Source of the DNA: Bacteroidales bacterium | GTDB lineage: Bacteria > Bacteroidota > Bacteroidia > Bacteroidales > UBA932 | NCBI GenBank assembly: GCA_017938925.1 | Contig: JAGBAO010000019.1 | Coordinates: 1 to 64,000 of the forward strand | Reading direction: 5' to 3' | Length of the DNA stretch: 64,000 nucleotides | Shown: positions 17,601 through 26,258 of the stretch, piece after piece | How the letters are laid out: each line of letters begins with the position of its first letter | Numbering within the stretch: position 1 is the first letter of the stretch | Notes under the pieces: model-generated | What the model saw: the letters and a program-made list of their open reading frames with translations, nothing else | Told to the model about the DNA's origin: nothing | Database searches by the model: none | Position numbers and translations under genes: made by a program

Positions 17601-17875
17601 TCAACGAGCAGTATACAGCTGCATCTTCAGACAGATTCCTTGTGAATGCAAGTTATCTGAACTTCCAGAATGCACAGGTTGGATATACATTCCCTGAAAG
17701 GATGACCAGCAGGATCCATGTCAGCAGACTCAGACTCTATGTGGCATGCGACAACATCATCTACTGGTCATGCCGTCGTGGTCTTGACCCTCGCCAGAGC
17801 TTTTCAGGTGCGACAAGCAACGCAATGAACTCTCCGGTAAGGACGATTTCAGGTGGTCTTAACATAACATTCTAA
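14654..17875 (+). CDS. SusC/RagA family TonB-linked outer membrane transporter
   Basis: The 1073-residue protein has a signal peptide (MKRIKLFLVMLSMIVSALASAQ). A carboxypeptidase-D-like regulatory domain follows (about residues 25-95: 'VTGSVKDSSTGEGIPFASLQVKG...'), then a TonB-box-like stretch (EETIVVAFG), the plug with 'GVVAGVQ...IMIRGASSISAGTAPLYVVDG', and a beta-barrel ending in the aromatic C-terminus (GGLNITF). It imports oligomeric nutrients across the outer membrane with energy from TonB, forming a complex with the SusD partner 20 nt downstream. The neighbouring genes include a subtilase but no glycoside hydrolase, so peptides are the likeliest cargo (inference). Confidence 0.95.
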   Translation: MKRIKLFLVMLSMIVSALASAQNITVTGSVKDSSTGEGIPFASLQVKGTMVGTSTDLDGVYSISVPADGVLIFSSIGYVNSEVPVAGRATVDVMLEPDSQMLEETIVVAFGTATKESFTGSATVVKSDDIAKVQASDATRALEGVVAGVQMTTASGSLGSSPSIMIRGASSISAGTAPLYVVDGIPFNGDLNNINPSDIESMTVLKDAASNALYGARGANGVIMITTKKAKHTDAVVNVDAKWGLNTKALRNYDYITAPGQYYEVYYSALKNYLMNAQGMSDYEAHIAANQYMVAPSDNPDASGLSLGYQVFTVPEGQNFIGSNGKLNPNATIGRVVDYNGESYYLTPDNWLDETYRNSLRQEYNVSVSGTSGNASVLASFGYLNNKGIVDGSDMYRYTARLRADYQAKKWLKVGANMSYTSFNYNNGNTDEGSSSSTGNVFAIANQIAPIYPLYIRDAMGRIMIDRYGFQMYDYGTGTNAGAVRPYLNNSNALQSATLDKNNSKGNAFNGTAYAEVKFLKDFTFTFNAGVGLQEYRASQVQNMYYGQYATLGGMVAKAHSRGLTLNLQQLLNWNRTFGGLHNVGVLLGHENYQTNSVSLSASKSQMFSMENDELAGAVVDGKSASSSSSDYNNEGYFIRAQYDYANRIFASASYRRDASSRFHPDHRWGNFWSVGGGWIINEESWFPRAPWIDMLKIKASIGSQGNDNIGNYLYTDTSYLSNNDGTPALGFGVKGNKDITWETNTNLNAGVDFDFLRGRVSGSVEYFYRKTSDMLFWFTVPASMGYSGYYDNVGDMRNQGVEFSTNLVLMQRKNLLWNFYLNFTHYTNKITMLPDERKTTTTTEGYKGYANGTSFVGEGLPLNAFYMQQYAGVDKETGDPMWYRTEADGSKVITKDYSLATQYICGDPTPDLYGGFGTSLDFFGVDVAVAFTYSIGGLAYDSGYAGYMGSPQTSSLGTNFHKDILNAWTPENRDSNIPKFQFNEQYTAASSDRFLVNASYLNFQNAQVGYTFPERMTSRIHVSRLRLYVACDNIIYWSCRRGLDPRQSFSGATSNAMNSPVRTISGGLNITF

Positions 17876-17895
17876 TCTCTAAGCAGACGTATATA

Positions 17896-19629
17896 ATGAA
17901 AAATATATTTATCAAATCATTCGTAGTACTTTCTGCTGTGTTGATTGCAGCAGGATGTATCAAGGAGACTTTCCCGAAGGGAAGCACAGTCACCACTGAG
18001 CAGCGCGAGGAGTCGCCGAATGCTCTTCAGTATATGGTGAACGGTGTGCCTTCTGCCATGATGGCGTCGGGAACTGCCGGATATGCATCATCTTATGGTG
18101 TACACTTCGATTATGGTCTTCCGGCTCTCCATCTTATGACGGACTGTATGCTCGAGGACTTCACAATCAGTGGAGAACTCGGCTATTTCTGGTTCGGAGC
18201 TCATTTCCAGAACGTGGCGATGGGTGCCCAGTACATCTACAATGCATATTTCTGGGACTGCTACTATGCATGGATCAAGCTTGCCAACGACATCATCCTC
18301 CAGATCGGCGAGGTGTCGGATGACGCTGACAAGACTGTGGTGAACGCTCTCGGACAGGCATATGCATACAGAGCCATGTGCTATCTTGACCTTGCCCGTC
18401 TGTTCGAGCCTAAGGACAACAAGCTTGCGCCGATTTCAGACGAGATCAGAGGCCTCACGGTTCCTATCGTCAAGGAGGACATCACTGAGGAACTCGCAAA
18501 GTATAATCCTCGTGCAACCAGGGAGGAAATGTACGAGTTCATCTTCTCAGACCTTGCACTTGCAGAAAAGTATCTGGATGCGGCAGACAAGACATACAGC
18601 CGTCCGACTGTGGGTGCGGTTTACGGAATGTACGCCCGTGCATATCAGGAACTCGGTGGAACATATCATGAACTTGGTCAGAAGGCAAAGTCGGATGCGA
18701 ACTATGCAAAGGCTGCCGAATATGCACGCAAGGCCATCGAGACCAGCGGAAAGACCCCTCTCACAGAGGCTCAGTGGCATGATCCTAAGTCTGGATTCAA
18801 CGACGGTAGTTCGAACAATGCATGGCTTTGGGGACTTACTCTCTCTGTCGAGAATGCTTCGAACATCATCACAAATGTCGCTCACCTGGCTCCTGAAGCT
18901 ATCTGGGGATATTCAGTGATGTCTCTTCCAAGCATCAACAAGGCTCTCTATGACAGGATCAGCGTATCTGACTTCAGAAGACGTTCATGGCTCGATCCTG
19001 ACCTGACATGGAGTCCGGGTACTGAGAACTACACACCGTCAAACGGATATCAGTTTGCTGGAACAGACGACCCTCTCTCAGGCTATGAGGAAGTCGGATT
19101 CACAACTGCACATGACTACTTCCTTTACTGGACAGCACCTTATGTGAACATCAAGTTCCGTCCGGCAAACGGCCAGTGTGTGGAATATACGGAAGGAAAC
19201 TGTGCTGATCATGTCCTGATGCGTGTCGAGGAGATGTACTTCATCGAGATAGAGGCAGTTCTCCGCACCAAGGGTCTGGCTGAGGCTCAGAAACTTCTCA
19301 ATTCGTTCATGAAGACTTACCGTGACAGGTCTTACGACTGCAGCTATGCGACTTCAGATCTTTCATTCATTCAGGAGATGCTTCTCCAGAAGAGAATCGA
19401 GTTCTGGGGCGAGGGAATCCTCTTCTATGACTACAAGCGTCTCGACCAGGGAATCACCCGCGGATATTCCGGAACAAACTTCCCTGCAGTGGCACGTTTC
19501 AACACGGAAGGACGTTCACCGCAGTGGAACCTCGTGATCACCCGTGGTGAGTATCAGTCCAATACTGCAATCAATGATGGAAACAACAACCCTGATTCTA
19601 CGGAACTTCTTGTTCCTTGGACAGAGTAA
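17896..19629 (+). CDS. SusD/RagB family substrate-binding lipoprotein
   Basis: This 577-residue lipoprotein has a lipobox ending in AAGC at about residue 21 and the SusD-like helical fold. Its helical repeats include 'YAYRAMCYLDLARLFEP' near residue 155, the usual TPR-like segment that packs on the SusC partner. The C-terminal half has 'RVEEMYFIEIEAVLRTKGLAEAQKLLNSFM...QKRIEFWGEGILFYDYKRL', the classic SusD ending. It is surface-exposed on the outer membrane and caps the transporter. The upstream susC stop lies 20 nt away. Length is slightly above the usual 500-550 residues. Confidence 0.95.
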   Translation: MKNIFIKSFVVLSAVLIAAGCIKETFPKGSTVTTEQREESPNALQYMVNGVPSAMMASGTAGYASSYGVHFDYGLPALHLMTDCMLEDFTISGELGYFWFGAHFQNVAMGAQYIYNAYFWDCYYAWIKLANDIILQIGEVSDDADKTVVNALGQAYAYRAMCYLDLARLFEPKDNKLAPISDEIRGLTVPIVKEDITEELAKYNPRATREEMYEFIFSDLALAEKYLDAADKTYSRPTVGAVYGMYARAYQELGGTYHELGQKAKSDANYAKAAEYARKAIETSGKTPLTEAQWHDPKSGFNDGSSNNAWLWGLTLSVENASNIITNVAHLAPEAIWGYSVMSLPSINKALYDRISVSDFRRRSWLDPDLTWSPGTENYTPSNGYQFAGTDDPLSGYEEVGFTTAHDYFLYWTAPYVNIKFRPANGQCVEYTEGNCADHVLMRVEEMYFIEIEAVLRTKGLAEAQKLLNSFMKTYRDRSYDCSYATSDLSFIQEMLLQKRIEFWGEGILFYDYKRLDQGITRGYSGTNFPAVARFNTEGRSPQWNLVITRGEYQSNTAINDGNNNPDSTELLVPWTE

Positions 19630-19641
19630 CCTAACGATTAA

Positions 19642-22233
19642 ATGAATATGAAAGCAATAAAGTTCTTTAAATACATTCTTCCAGCGGTGTTGCCGCTGGC
19701 ATTCACCGCTTGTCAGGAGGAGTACACTCCGGGTGAGCAGGATCGTTGGGACTGCCAGGGACTCTTCTTCCCGCAGGATCAGCAGACTGAATTCATCATT
19801 TCTCCATCGGAAAACCATGTGCTGACATTCGTGGCTCAGAGAGCTGAGACCGATTATGAGGCAGAGGTTCCATATGTGCTTACAGCAAGTGAGGAGGATA
19901 TCTTCACAATGGAGGATGATTATATCTATTTTGAAGAAGATCAGGCTACCACTACATTCAAGGTGACTGTCGGCGGAGATTATGAACTCGGTAAGAAATA
20001 CACCTGCTCAATCAAGGTGACAGATCCGGAATACGTGTCACTGTATGGTCTTTCCAGCAACGAACTTTCATTTTCCGTGACAGTCGTGGAGTGGAAGAGG
20101 ATCACCAATAATGGAGTGGATACCGGTATGTGGAGGGATGACCTCTTCACCAGCTTTGGCCAGCAGCTCGGTGCTGATCTTGAGGAGCCGTATGCTGAGA
20201 AGCAGGTGGCTGTGTATGAGCGTTCCGATATGCCTGCCTACTTCAAGGTGGAAAAGGTTTATACCCCTGACTACGTTTCTCAGATATATGCAGGTGATGA
20301 TTCATACGCAGATCAGCTTGTAGAATACTGCCCTGGTTCTGACATCTATATCAATGCGACAAATCCGGATAAGGTATATATTGAGACCCAGTTCGGATTC
20401 TATGATCCGTTCGGTAACTATGGCGCGGTGTATTTCTGTTCTGACGTGGCAGAGAATTTCGATGCAGGTTATTCTAACCTCTATGGAACATTCAAGAATG
20501 GAGTCGTAGAGTTCAAGACCAAGAATTCCATCGTGCTCTATCTGCCGTCAGCCGGTGTTGCTCTCGGAAACCTCTCCGGAAAGACAAGACTGGTGCTTCC
20601 GGGACATAAGGGCTATGACTATTCAGTGGCTCTTGACACGCTGAATTTCAAGGAAGTGGACGGAAAGAACGTTCTTCCGCTCAAGTTCACAGTCGGAGCG
20701 GATGTGAAGAAGGTGAAATATCAGGTCTTCGAAGGAAATCTCAGCAATGTGGAACTCGTTTCCAAACTGGAGGAGGTGAAGACCAGCAAGGATTCAAAGG
20801 AGGTGACTGCTTCCACTGTCCTCGACTTTACTGCTCCTAAGACAAATTTCTACACGCTCGTGGCATGTTCCTTCGCCGAAGGTGATGTATATCAGGAATA
20901 TGACTGCCTCAGATTCGGTTATGACACCAAGGAGGATCCTCGTGATGTGGATATCCATATGGGTCTGATAGTTTCTGACAAGCACGGAGCAACAGGACGT
21001 ACCAAGGAGAACTCGATGGAGTTCTACATCTATGGAAGTGATATCATCGAAGCTAAGGTCGCTGTCTATAAGACCGTGAATTACAAGGACTTCGAGTCAT
21101 CGATTGACTCTCTCGTGCGTTTCTATATGCCTGGCATGGATGCATTCCAGCTTGACTCTCTCAACAGAGTGGGATATACAGGTCTGATTGATGGACTGGC
21201 TGCCGGTGTCGAATATACGATGGTAGCATACGCAGACAACGGATATCGCAGCGGAATCTTCACTACAACTGCCTCTACCGAGGGTGAGTACAATCCTCTG
21301 GACGAGCAGTTCCAGTTCTACGACATGCCGAAGGCTCTTCAGGCGACAGAGCAGGAGGACTACTTCAAGGAGTGGGATCTGTGGTCAGTCGATCCGTTCA
21401 CCACAAAGGACTGGACGAGGACAAACAGGGGCAAGGTTTCGTTTGCTGAGGGTGAGGATCTTCTATTCAACAGCAATGGAGATCCGGTGTACGATATCGG
21501 CAAGGCGGATGCAAGCAAGACAATGCAGGTCATCAGCCTTTCCGGCATGTTCCCTAACGTGAAGAAGGCATACGATATGGAGTCCGATGCCATCGATTTC
21601 CATTATTATGAGGGATATGTCTACTCTCTGATGACTATGATGGATAAGACCAAGGTTGACGGGAAGGATGCATACCCTACAAATGCATATCTGTATTATA
21701 ATCTCCAGAGCGGCGGACTGTCTCCATTCCTTGAGAACTTCGCTATGATCGGAGGTTTCGTGAGAAATCCTGTTGATCTTGAGTCAAGGGATATCATTGC
21801 ATTCACGGCCAATCCGACTGCAAGTGCAGATTATCTTGCTATGTGTCTGTGCTGGTTCGAGGATGAGAAATACACAAGCAACGGATATCTCTTCGAGGAA
21901 GAGGCTCATGCATATCCTATCCTCATCAATCCGGACTCCAAGTATACAAAGGAAGATATAGAGAAGGCTATTGCACGTAAACCATCACATGCAACCGTTT
22001 CAAGGATGATTCAGGCTGGCCAGACAAACTGCGTCGAGACTGCCGACGGTTTCGTCAAGTCGACCATCGACAGATTCAAGGCTCTTCCATACAACTATAT
22101 GGAGAACCTCACGGATGTCAAGGTCAGCATTGACAAGCCTGTTGCGGAATACTCTGTTACAGAGTCTTCTGCCAAGAATGGTCCGTCCGCGCCTGTAAAG
22201 AAACTTTCGTTTGTGGAAAGAATCCTCAGATAA
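19642..22233 (+). CDS. Large surface lipoprotein of the SusCD locus, function unknown
   Basis: The 863-residue protein has a lipoprotein signal (FKYILPAVLPLAFTAC, lipid Cys near residue 23). Its N-terminal part (about 25-155) looks like the beta-sandwich modules of SusD-associated lipoproteins, with 'ATTTFKVTVGGDYELGKKYTCSIKVTDPEY'. The rest has several predicted beta-rich stretches and no recognised catalytic motif. It is acidic, lacks glycosidase or protease signatures, and lies 12 nt after susD. Its position fits a SusE/SusF-like binding protein for the imported substrate, which is an inference from context. There is no close named family I can assign. Confidence 0.7.
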   Translation: MNMKAIKFFKYILPAVLPLAFTACQEEYTPGEQDRWDCQGLFFPQDQQTEFIISPSENHVLTFVAQRAETDYEAEVPYVLTASEEDIFTMEDDYIYFEEDQATTTFKVTVGGDYELGKKYTCSIKVTDPEYVSLYGLSSNELSFSVTVVEWKRITNNGVDTGMWRDDLFTSFGQQLGADLEEPYAEKQVAVYERSDMPAYFKVEKVYTPDYVSQIYAGDDSYADQLVEYCPGSDIYINATNPDKVYIETQFGFYDPFGNYGAVYFCSDVAENFDAGYSNLYGTFKNGVVEFKTKNSIVLYLPSAGVALGNLSGKTRLVLPGHKGYDYSVALDTLNFKEVDGKNVLPLKFTVGADVKKVKYQVFEGNLSNVELVSKLEEVKTSKDSKEVTASTVLDFTAPKTNFYTLVACSFAEGDVYQEYDCLRFGYDTKEDPRDVDIHMGLIVSDKHGATGRTKENSMEFYIYGSDIIEAKVAVYKTVNYKDFESSIDSLVRFYMPGMDAFQLDSLNRVGYTGLIDGLAAGVEYTMVAYADNGYRSGIFTTTASTEGEYNPLDEQFQFYDMPKALQATEQEDYFKEWDLWSVDPFTTKDWTRTNRGKVSFAEGEDLLFNSNGDPVYDIGKADASKTMQVISLSGMFPNVKKAYDMESDAIDFHYYEGYVYSLMTMMDKTKVDGKDAYPTNAYLYYNLQSGGLSPFLENFAMIGGFVRNPVDLESRDIIAFTANPTASADYLAMCLCWFEDEKYTSNGYLFEEEAHAYPILINPDSKYTKEDIEKAIARKPSHATVSRMIQAGQTNCVETADGFVKSTIDRFKALPYNYMENLTDVKVSIDKPVAEYSVTESSAKNGPSAPVKKLSFVERILR

Positions 22234-22243
22234 CACTTGGTAT

Positions 22244-24337
22244 ATGATAAAAAGATTATTTGTAATCTTGTCTGTAGTCATCTGCGCAGTCTCCTGCGCA
22301 GATGAACTGCATGATGGGGTGTCGACTGTTCCTGAGCAGGGAACTGTCATGACAAAGGTAATAAACACTCATTCCGAAGCTCAGGAGGGCGTACTTCTGC
22401 TGTGTCTGAACGAGGCTGCCGCAGATGCTTACGCAACTGGAGACATGTCCCTTGTGGATGCCGTTTCAGAAAAGATTCAGTTGAAATCCTTCGCTCCACT
22501 CTTTGTCACTCGTCAGGACAAGGAGGATGTGGCAAGGGATCACAATCTTCACAGATGGTTCAGGATGGAGTTCGATGGCCTTGACCTTGGTGGTGCTGCG
22601 GCAAGGATGTCTGCGTTCGATGCTGTGGCAAAAGTGCAGTTCAACAAGGCACTCCAGCCGGCTTCAGACTGCAGGTTTGTCCCATATTCGGAGCTGGCAG
22701 TCAGTCAGATGGCTGCCCGGAATCTTCCGTTCAATGACCCTATGCTCGGCGACCAGTGGCACTATATCAACACCGGAAGCGCCCAGGTCTCGAATTCTTC
22801 TTTCGAAGGTGGTGACATCGCCGTGAAGGATGTGTGGAAACTGACAGGAGGAGACCGCAGGATTGTGGTTGCGGTCATTGACAGCCCTGTCAAGTATGAC
22901 CATCCGGATCTTGCGGCAAACATGTGGAAGAACGAAAAGGAAATTCCAGACAACGGCAAGGATGATGACAACAACGGCTATGTGGATGATATCTATGGCT
23001 GGAACTGCGTCGGATCTTCTCCTCAGGTATGGCACGATGGCGACAGGACAAAATACAAGTACACCAATGGCCAGCTCAATTGGAACGGACCTAAGGCCTC
23101 CGGTCATGGAACCCATGTGGCCGGTGTGGTTGCTGCCGTGAATGGAAACGGAACAGGAGTCTGTGGTGTCGCTGGAGGAACAGGAAACAATGACGGTGTC
23201 AGGATGATGTCATGCCAGATTTTTGATGGAGAGTACTCTGGCCTTCAGTCTTCTGCAATCGCTTTCCAGTATGCTGCCGACAACGGTGCAAGTATCGCTC
23301 AGTGCTCGTTCGGCCTTATCGGTGCGGCATATGAATCTGATGCTGAGTACGAGATGTCTTATGGAGCTGAGCACGATGCGCTTCAGTATTTCATGGATCC
23401 GAGGAACAATAACAGCGAGATTCTTGACGGAAACATCGTGATTGCTGCAGCTGGAAATGAGCGTAATCCGTATTCAAGCTATCCGGCGGCATGCCAGAAT
23501 GTTGTGTCCGTGACCGGTCTCGGTCCAGACTTCCTGCCTGCGACCAACTACACGAACTATGGTCCGGGATGTAATGTAGCAGCTCCGGGAGGAGACTTCT
23601 ATATCGGAGACATCTATTCGTTTGCGGACAACAGAAGCCAGGTGCTTTCTACGTTCATCGACACTATCTATAATGTTGACCTCAAGTCGTCAGGCCATCA
23701 GTATGTGTACATGCAGGGAACTTCAATGGCTTGTCCTCATGTGTCAGGAGTCGCAGCCCTCGGCCTTGCCTATGCATACAAGATCGGCAAGACCTTCACT
23801 CGTGACGAATTCATATCCCTGCTTCTTACATCTGTCAATGACATTGATACAAGGATGGTGGACAACACCATGAAGACATGCGGATATGAGAACGGCTCAA
23901 AGCTTCCTGATGCCAATCTGGGAAACTATCGTGGCAAGATGGGAACAGGTGCGGTGGATGCATGGAAATTCCTGATGGCGATAGAGGGAACTCCTACCTT
24001 GACGGTGCTCAACGGCAAGTCGAAAAGATACGACATATCTTCATATTTCGGTGTGTCCAATCTCAAATATCTCAGTGTGGAGGTTGATGCTCAGACCAGG
24101 GAGGCTCTCGGCCTCAAGGAGGACCCGGAAATCGACGTGCTGGGCAACTTCCCGACCAAGCCTCTGAAACTTCATCCGACCAAGGTCGGTTCCGGAAAGA
24201 TCGTGGTGAAGGCAATTGCCGGATATGACGAGGACGGAATCGTGGACGGTGAGGTTCAGACCGGTGGTATGGAAATCACAAGGACCATATCTGTGATGTC
24301 ACGTGGCGTGGTCAGCGATAACGGAGGATGGCTGTAG
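22244..24337 (+). CDS. Subtilisin-like (S8) serine protease, surface lipoprotein
   Basis: The 697-residue lipoprotein begins at the ATG at 22244 (MIKRLFVILSVVICAVSC; lipid Cys at about 18). An N-terminal propeptide-like region (about 30-190) comes before the subtilase domain. The catalytic triad is complete: D213 in VAVIDSP, H288 in SGHGTHVAG and S494 in GTSMACPHVSG, with the oxyanion Asn in 'AAAGNERNP'. Calcium-type 'DNGKDDDNNGYVDDIYG' acidic repeats follow the Asp. A C-terminal beta-rich region (about 580-697) remains unassigned. It probably digests protein at the cell surface for uptake by the SusCD pair. A non-conserved upstream in-frame extension to 22211 was left out. Confidence 0.92.
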   Translation: MIKRLFVILSVVICAVSCADELHDGVSTVPEQGTVMTKVINTHSEAQEGVLLLCLNEAAADAYATGDMSLVDAVSEKIQLKSFAPLFVTRQDKEDVARDHNLHRWFRMEFDGLDLGGAAARMSAFDAVAKVQFNKALQPASDCRFVPYSELAVSQMAARNLPFNDPMLGDQWHYINTGSAQVSNSSFEGGDIAVKDVWKLTGGDRRIVVAVIDSPVKYDHPDLAANMWKNEKEIPDNGKDDDNNGYVDDIYGWNCVGSSPQVWHDGDRTKYKYTNGQLNWNGPKASGHGTHVAGVVAAVNGNGTGVCGVAGGTGNNDGVRMMSCQIFDGEYSGLQSSAIAFQYAADNGASIAQCSFGLIGAAYESDAEYEMSYGAEHDALQYFMDPRNNNSEILDGNIVIAAAGNERNPYSSYPAACQNVVSVTGLGPDFLPATNYTNYGPGCNVAAPGGDFYIGDIYSFADNRSQVLSTFIDTIYNVDLKSSGHQYVYMQGTSMACPHVSGVAALGLAYAYKIGKTFTRDEFISLLLTSVNDIDTRMVDNTMKTCGYENGSKLPDANLGNYRGKMGTGAVDAWKFLMAIEGTPTLTVLNGKSKRYDISSYFGVSNLKYLSVEVDAQTREALGLKEDPEIDVLGNFPTKPLKLHPTKVGSGKIVVKAIAGYDEDGIVDGEVQTGGMEITRTISVMSRGVVSDNGGWL

Positions 24338-24341
24338 GAGA

Positions 24342-24371
24342 CTGTCATCCTGAGCAAAGCGAAGTATCTTA
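24342..24371 (+). repeat. Dispersed GTCATCCTGAGC repeat
   Basis: CTGTCATCCTGAGCAAAGCG followed by AAGTATCTTA lies just after the protease stop codon. It is the plus-strand relative of the copies at 36697-36784. Confidence 0.65.
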
Positions 24372-24384
24372 AAATCGAGATGAA

Positions 24385-24873
24385 ATGAAAAAAGCTATCA
24401 ATATATTAGTTACACTTCTGTCAGTCGTGGCTCTTGCCGCTTCCTGCGAGAAAGCGCCGGCCGTCTCTGAGGGCATCGTGGCGGAATGGCAGCTCACAGA
24501 GATGACAGGATATGCGGCAGCAGATCTGCCTGAGGTGTACGTGGATTTCAAGGCAGACCTGACCTTTGAGATATATCAGAAGGTGGGAGACGTTCTGAGA
24601 TACAGGAGATATGACGGAACCTATGCTGTTGAGGGCGAACTGGTGAAGGGTGAATATTCGGATGGAGAGAACTGGGGATGTACATATAAGGCATCCTTTG
24701 AAGCTGATGGTGCGATACTGGTTCTCACTGCCCTTGAGACAGACAAGTCAGGAAATGTCGTCTCTGAAGGAGAGGTGTGCAAATATACAAAAGCATCCCT
24801 CGACCAGAAGGAGAAGGATGCTGCTGATGTAGTGACCAGATCTGGCGAGGAAACCTCACGCAGATTCCTATAA
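24385..24873 (+). CDS. Small lipoprotein, lipocalin-like, function unknown
   Basis: The 162-residue protein has a lipoprotein signal (LLSVVALAASC, Cys at about 21). A beta-rich middle follows ('GIVAEWQLTEMTGY...VYVDFKADLTFEIYQ...YRRYDGTYAVEGELVKGEYSDGENWGCTYKASFE'), which resembles the lipocalin-like DUFs of Bacteroidota PUL lipoproteins. No enzymatic motif is visible. It closes the SusCD-protease locus and overlaps the convergent aldo/keto reductase gene by 6 nt. Confidence in the gene is high, but the function is unknown. Confidence 0.75.
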   Translation: MKKAINILVTLLSVVALAASCEKAPAVSEGIVAEWQLTEMTGYAAADLPEVYVDFKADLTFEIYQKVGDVLRYRRYDGTYAVEGELVKGEYSDGENWGCTYKASFEADGAILVLTALETDKSGNVVSEGEVCKYTKASLDQKEKDAADVVTRSGEETSRRFL

Positions 24874-26253
24874 GGTGTTCTGCTTGAGCTTTTCAACATA
24901 CCGGTCGATCCGGTGCAGTTCCTTAGGAATGTCTATGTTCTGAGGACAGTGGCTGACACAGGTGTTGCAGCCTATGCAGCGGGAGGCCTGACGGAGTTTT
25001 GGAACAGCCCTGTCGTAGCTTACAAGGTAGGCACGACGGGCTTTTTTGTAGTCCTCTGAGGCTGTACTGCCTGCGATTTCGCCCTCGTTCACGCATTTGT
25101 TGTAGTGCAGGAGAATGGCCGGGATATCGATTCCATACGGGCATGGCATGCAGTATTTGCAGTCGTTGCAAGGGACTGTAGGATACTTCTGCATCAGTTC
25201 TGCTGTCTCCTCAAGGAAAGCCAGGTCGCTCTCCGTCAGCGGGACAAGAGGGGAGTAGCTTTTCAGATTGTCCTGAAGATGTTCCATGTATGTCATTCCG
25301 CTGAGGACGCACAGCACTCCTTCGTGGGTTCCTGCAAAACGGAAGGCCCATGATGCGATGCTTTTCTGCGGCTCACGTTCCTTCAGTCTGTCTGCAATAT
25401 GCTCAGGCACCTTGGCAAGACGTCCTCCCAAAAGAGGCTCCATGATGACTGACTGGATGCCTCTCTTGTCGAGCTCTGCCTGCAGATACTGTGCGTTTGC
25501 ATTTCTGCCGCCGGCATGTGTCCAGTCCACATAGTTCAGCTGGATCTGAACGAAGTCCCAATGATACTTCTCGTGCAGTTTCAGGAATTCGTCGAAACTG
25601 TCAGTGTTGCCGTGGAAGGAGAATCCCAGATTCCTTATGCGTCCGGCCTTGCGCTCTTCCATCAGGAAGTCCAGCATGCCGTTATCGACATATCTGGCGT
25701 TGAAAGCTGCCATCCCTCCGCCTCCGATGGAGTGAAGGAGGTAGTAGTCTATATAATCTGTCTGGAGGTTCTCGAATGACTTGCGGTACATCAGCATCGA
25801 GTTCTCCCTGCTGTAGTTGCTGAAGTTGGAGAGCTTGGTTGCAATGAAATAACTTTCGCGGGGATGTCTTTTCAAAGCGATTCCTGTGGCTGTTTCACTC
25901 TGACCTTGAAGATATACCGGTGATGTGTCAAAATAGTTTACGCCATTTTCCAGCGCATGGTCCACCAGTCTGTTGACAGCTTCCTGATCAATGATATCCT
26001 TGCCGTCGTCATCCTTGATCATCGGCCAGCGCATGCATCCGTAGCCCAGGATGCTGACCTTGTCTCCGGTCACCTTGTTGATCCTGTAGGTCATTCCGGC
26101 AGCCTCATCAGATGGTCCTGCCGGATTGGAAGCCTGAGACGAGGAACCTTTATGAGCGCATCCTGCGATGACGCCAAGGCCTCCGATTGCCAGCGCCGTT
26201 CCTCCTGCCTTCTTTATGAATACTCTTCTGTCTATATTCTTTTCCATAGTCAT
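24868..26253 (-). CDS. Tat-exported iron-sulfur aldo/keto reductase lipoprotein
   Basis: The 461-residue protein starts with a twin-arginine signal (DRRVFIKKAGG) and a lipobox-like 'VIAGC', so it appears to be a folded, exported lipoprotein. Residues about 50-330 are an aldo/keto reductase barrel with 'GVNYFDTSPVY' (catalytic Asp/Tyr), 'IATKL' (Lys) and 'YYLLHSIGG' (His). The C-terminal part adds two 4Fe-4S type sites, 'CNDCKYCMPCPYGIDIP' and 'CIGCNTCVSHCPQNIDIP'. A membrane polyferredoxin lies directly upstream with a 5-nt gap, so electrons may reach it through that protein and not through NADPH (inference). The ATG at 26247 is an equally possible start. Confidence 0.88.
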   Translation of the reverse strand: MTMEKNIDRRVFIKKAGGTALAIGGLGVIAGCAHKGSSSQASNPAGPSDEAAGMTYRINKVTGDKVSILGYGCMRWPMIKDDDGKDIIDQEAVNRLVDHALENGVNYFDTSPVYLQGQSETATGIALKRHPRESYFIATKLSNFSNYSRENSMLMYRKSFENLQTDYIDYYLLHSIGGGGMAAFNARYVDNGMLDFLMEERKAGRIRNLGFSFHGNTDSFDEFLKLHEKYHWDFVQIQLNYVDWTHAGGRNANAQYLQAELDKRGIQSVIMEPLLGGRLAKVPEHIADRLKEREPQKSIASWAFRFAGTHEGVLCVLSGMTYMEHLQDNLKSYSPLVPLTESDLAFLEETAELMQKYPTVPCNDCKYCMPCPYGIDIPAILLHYNKCVNEGEIAGSTASEDYKKARRAYLVSYDRAVPKLRQASRCIGCNTCVSHCPQNIDIPKELHRIDRYVEKLKQNTL

Positions 26254-26258
26254 TTCTT

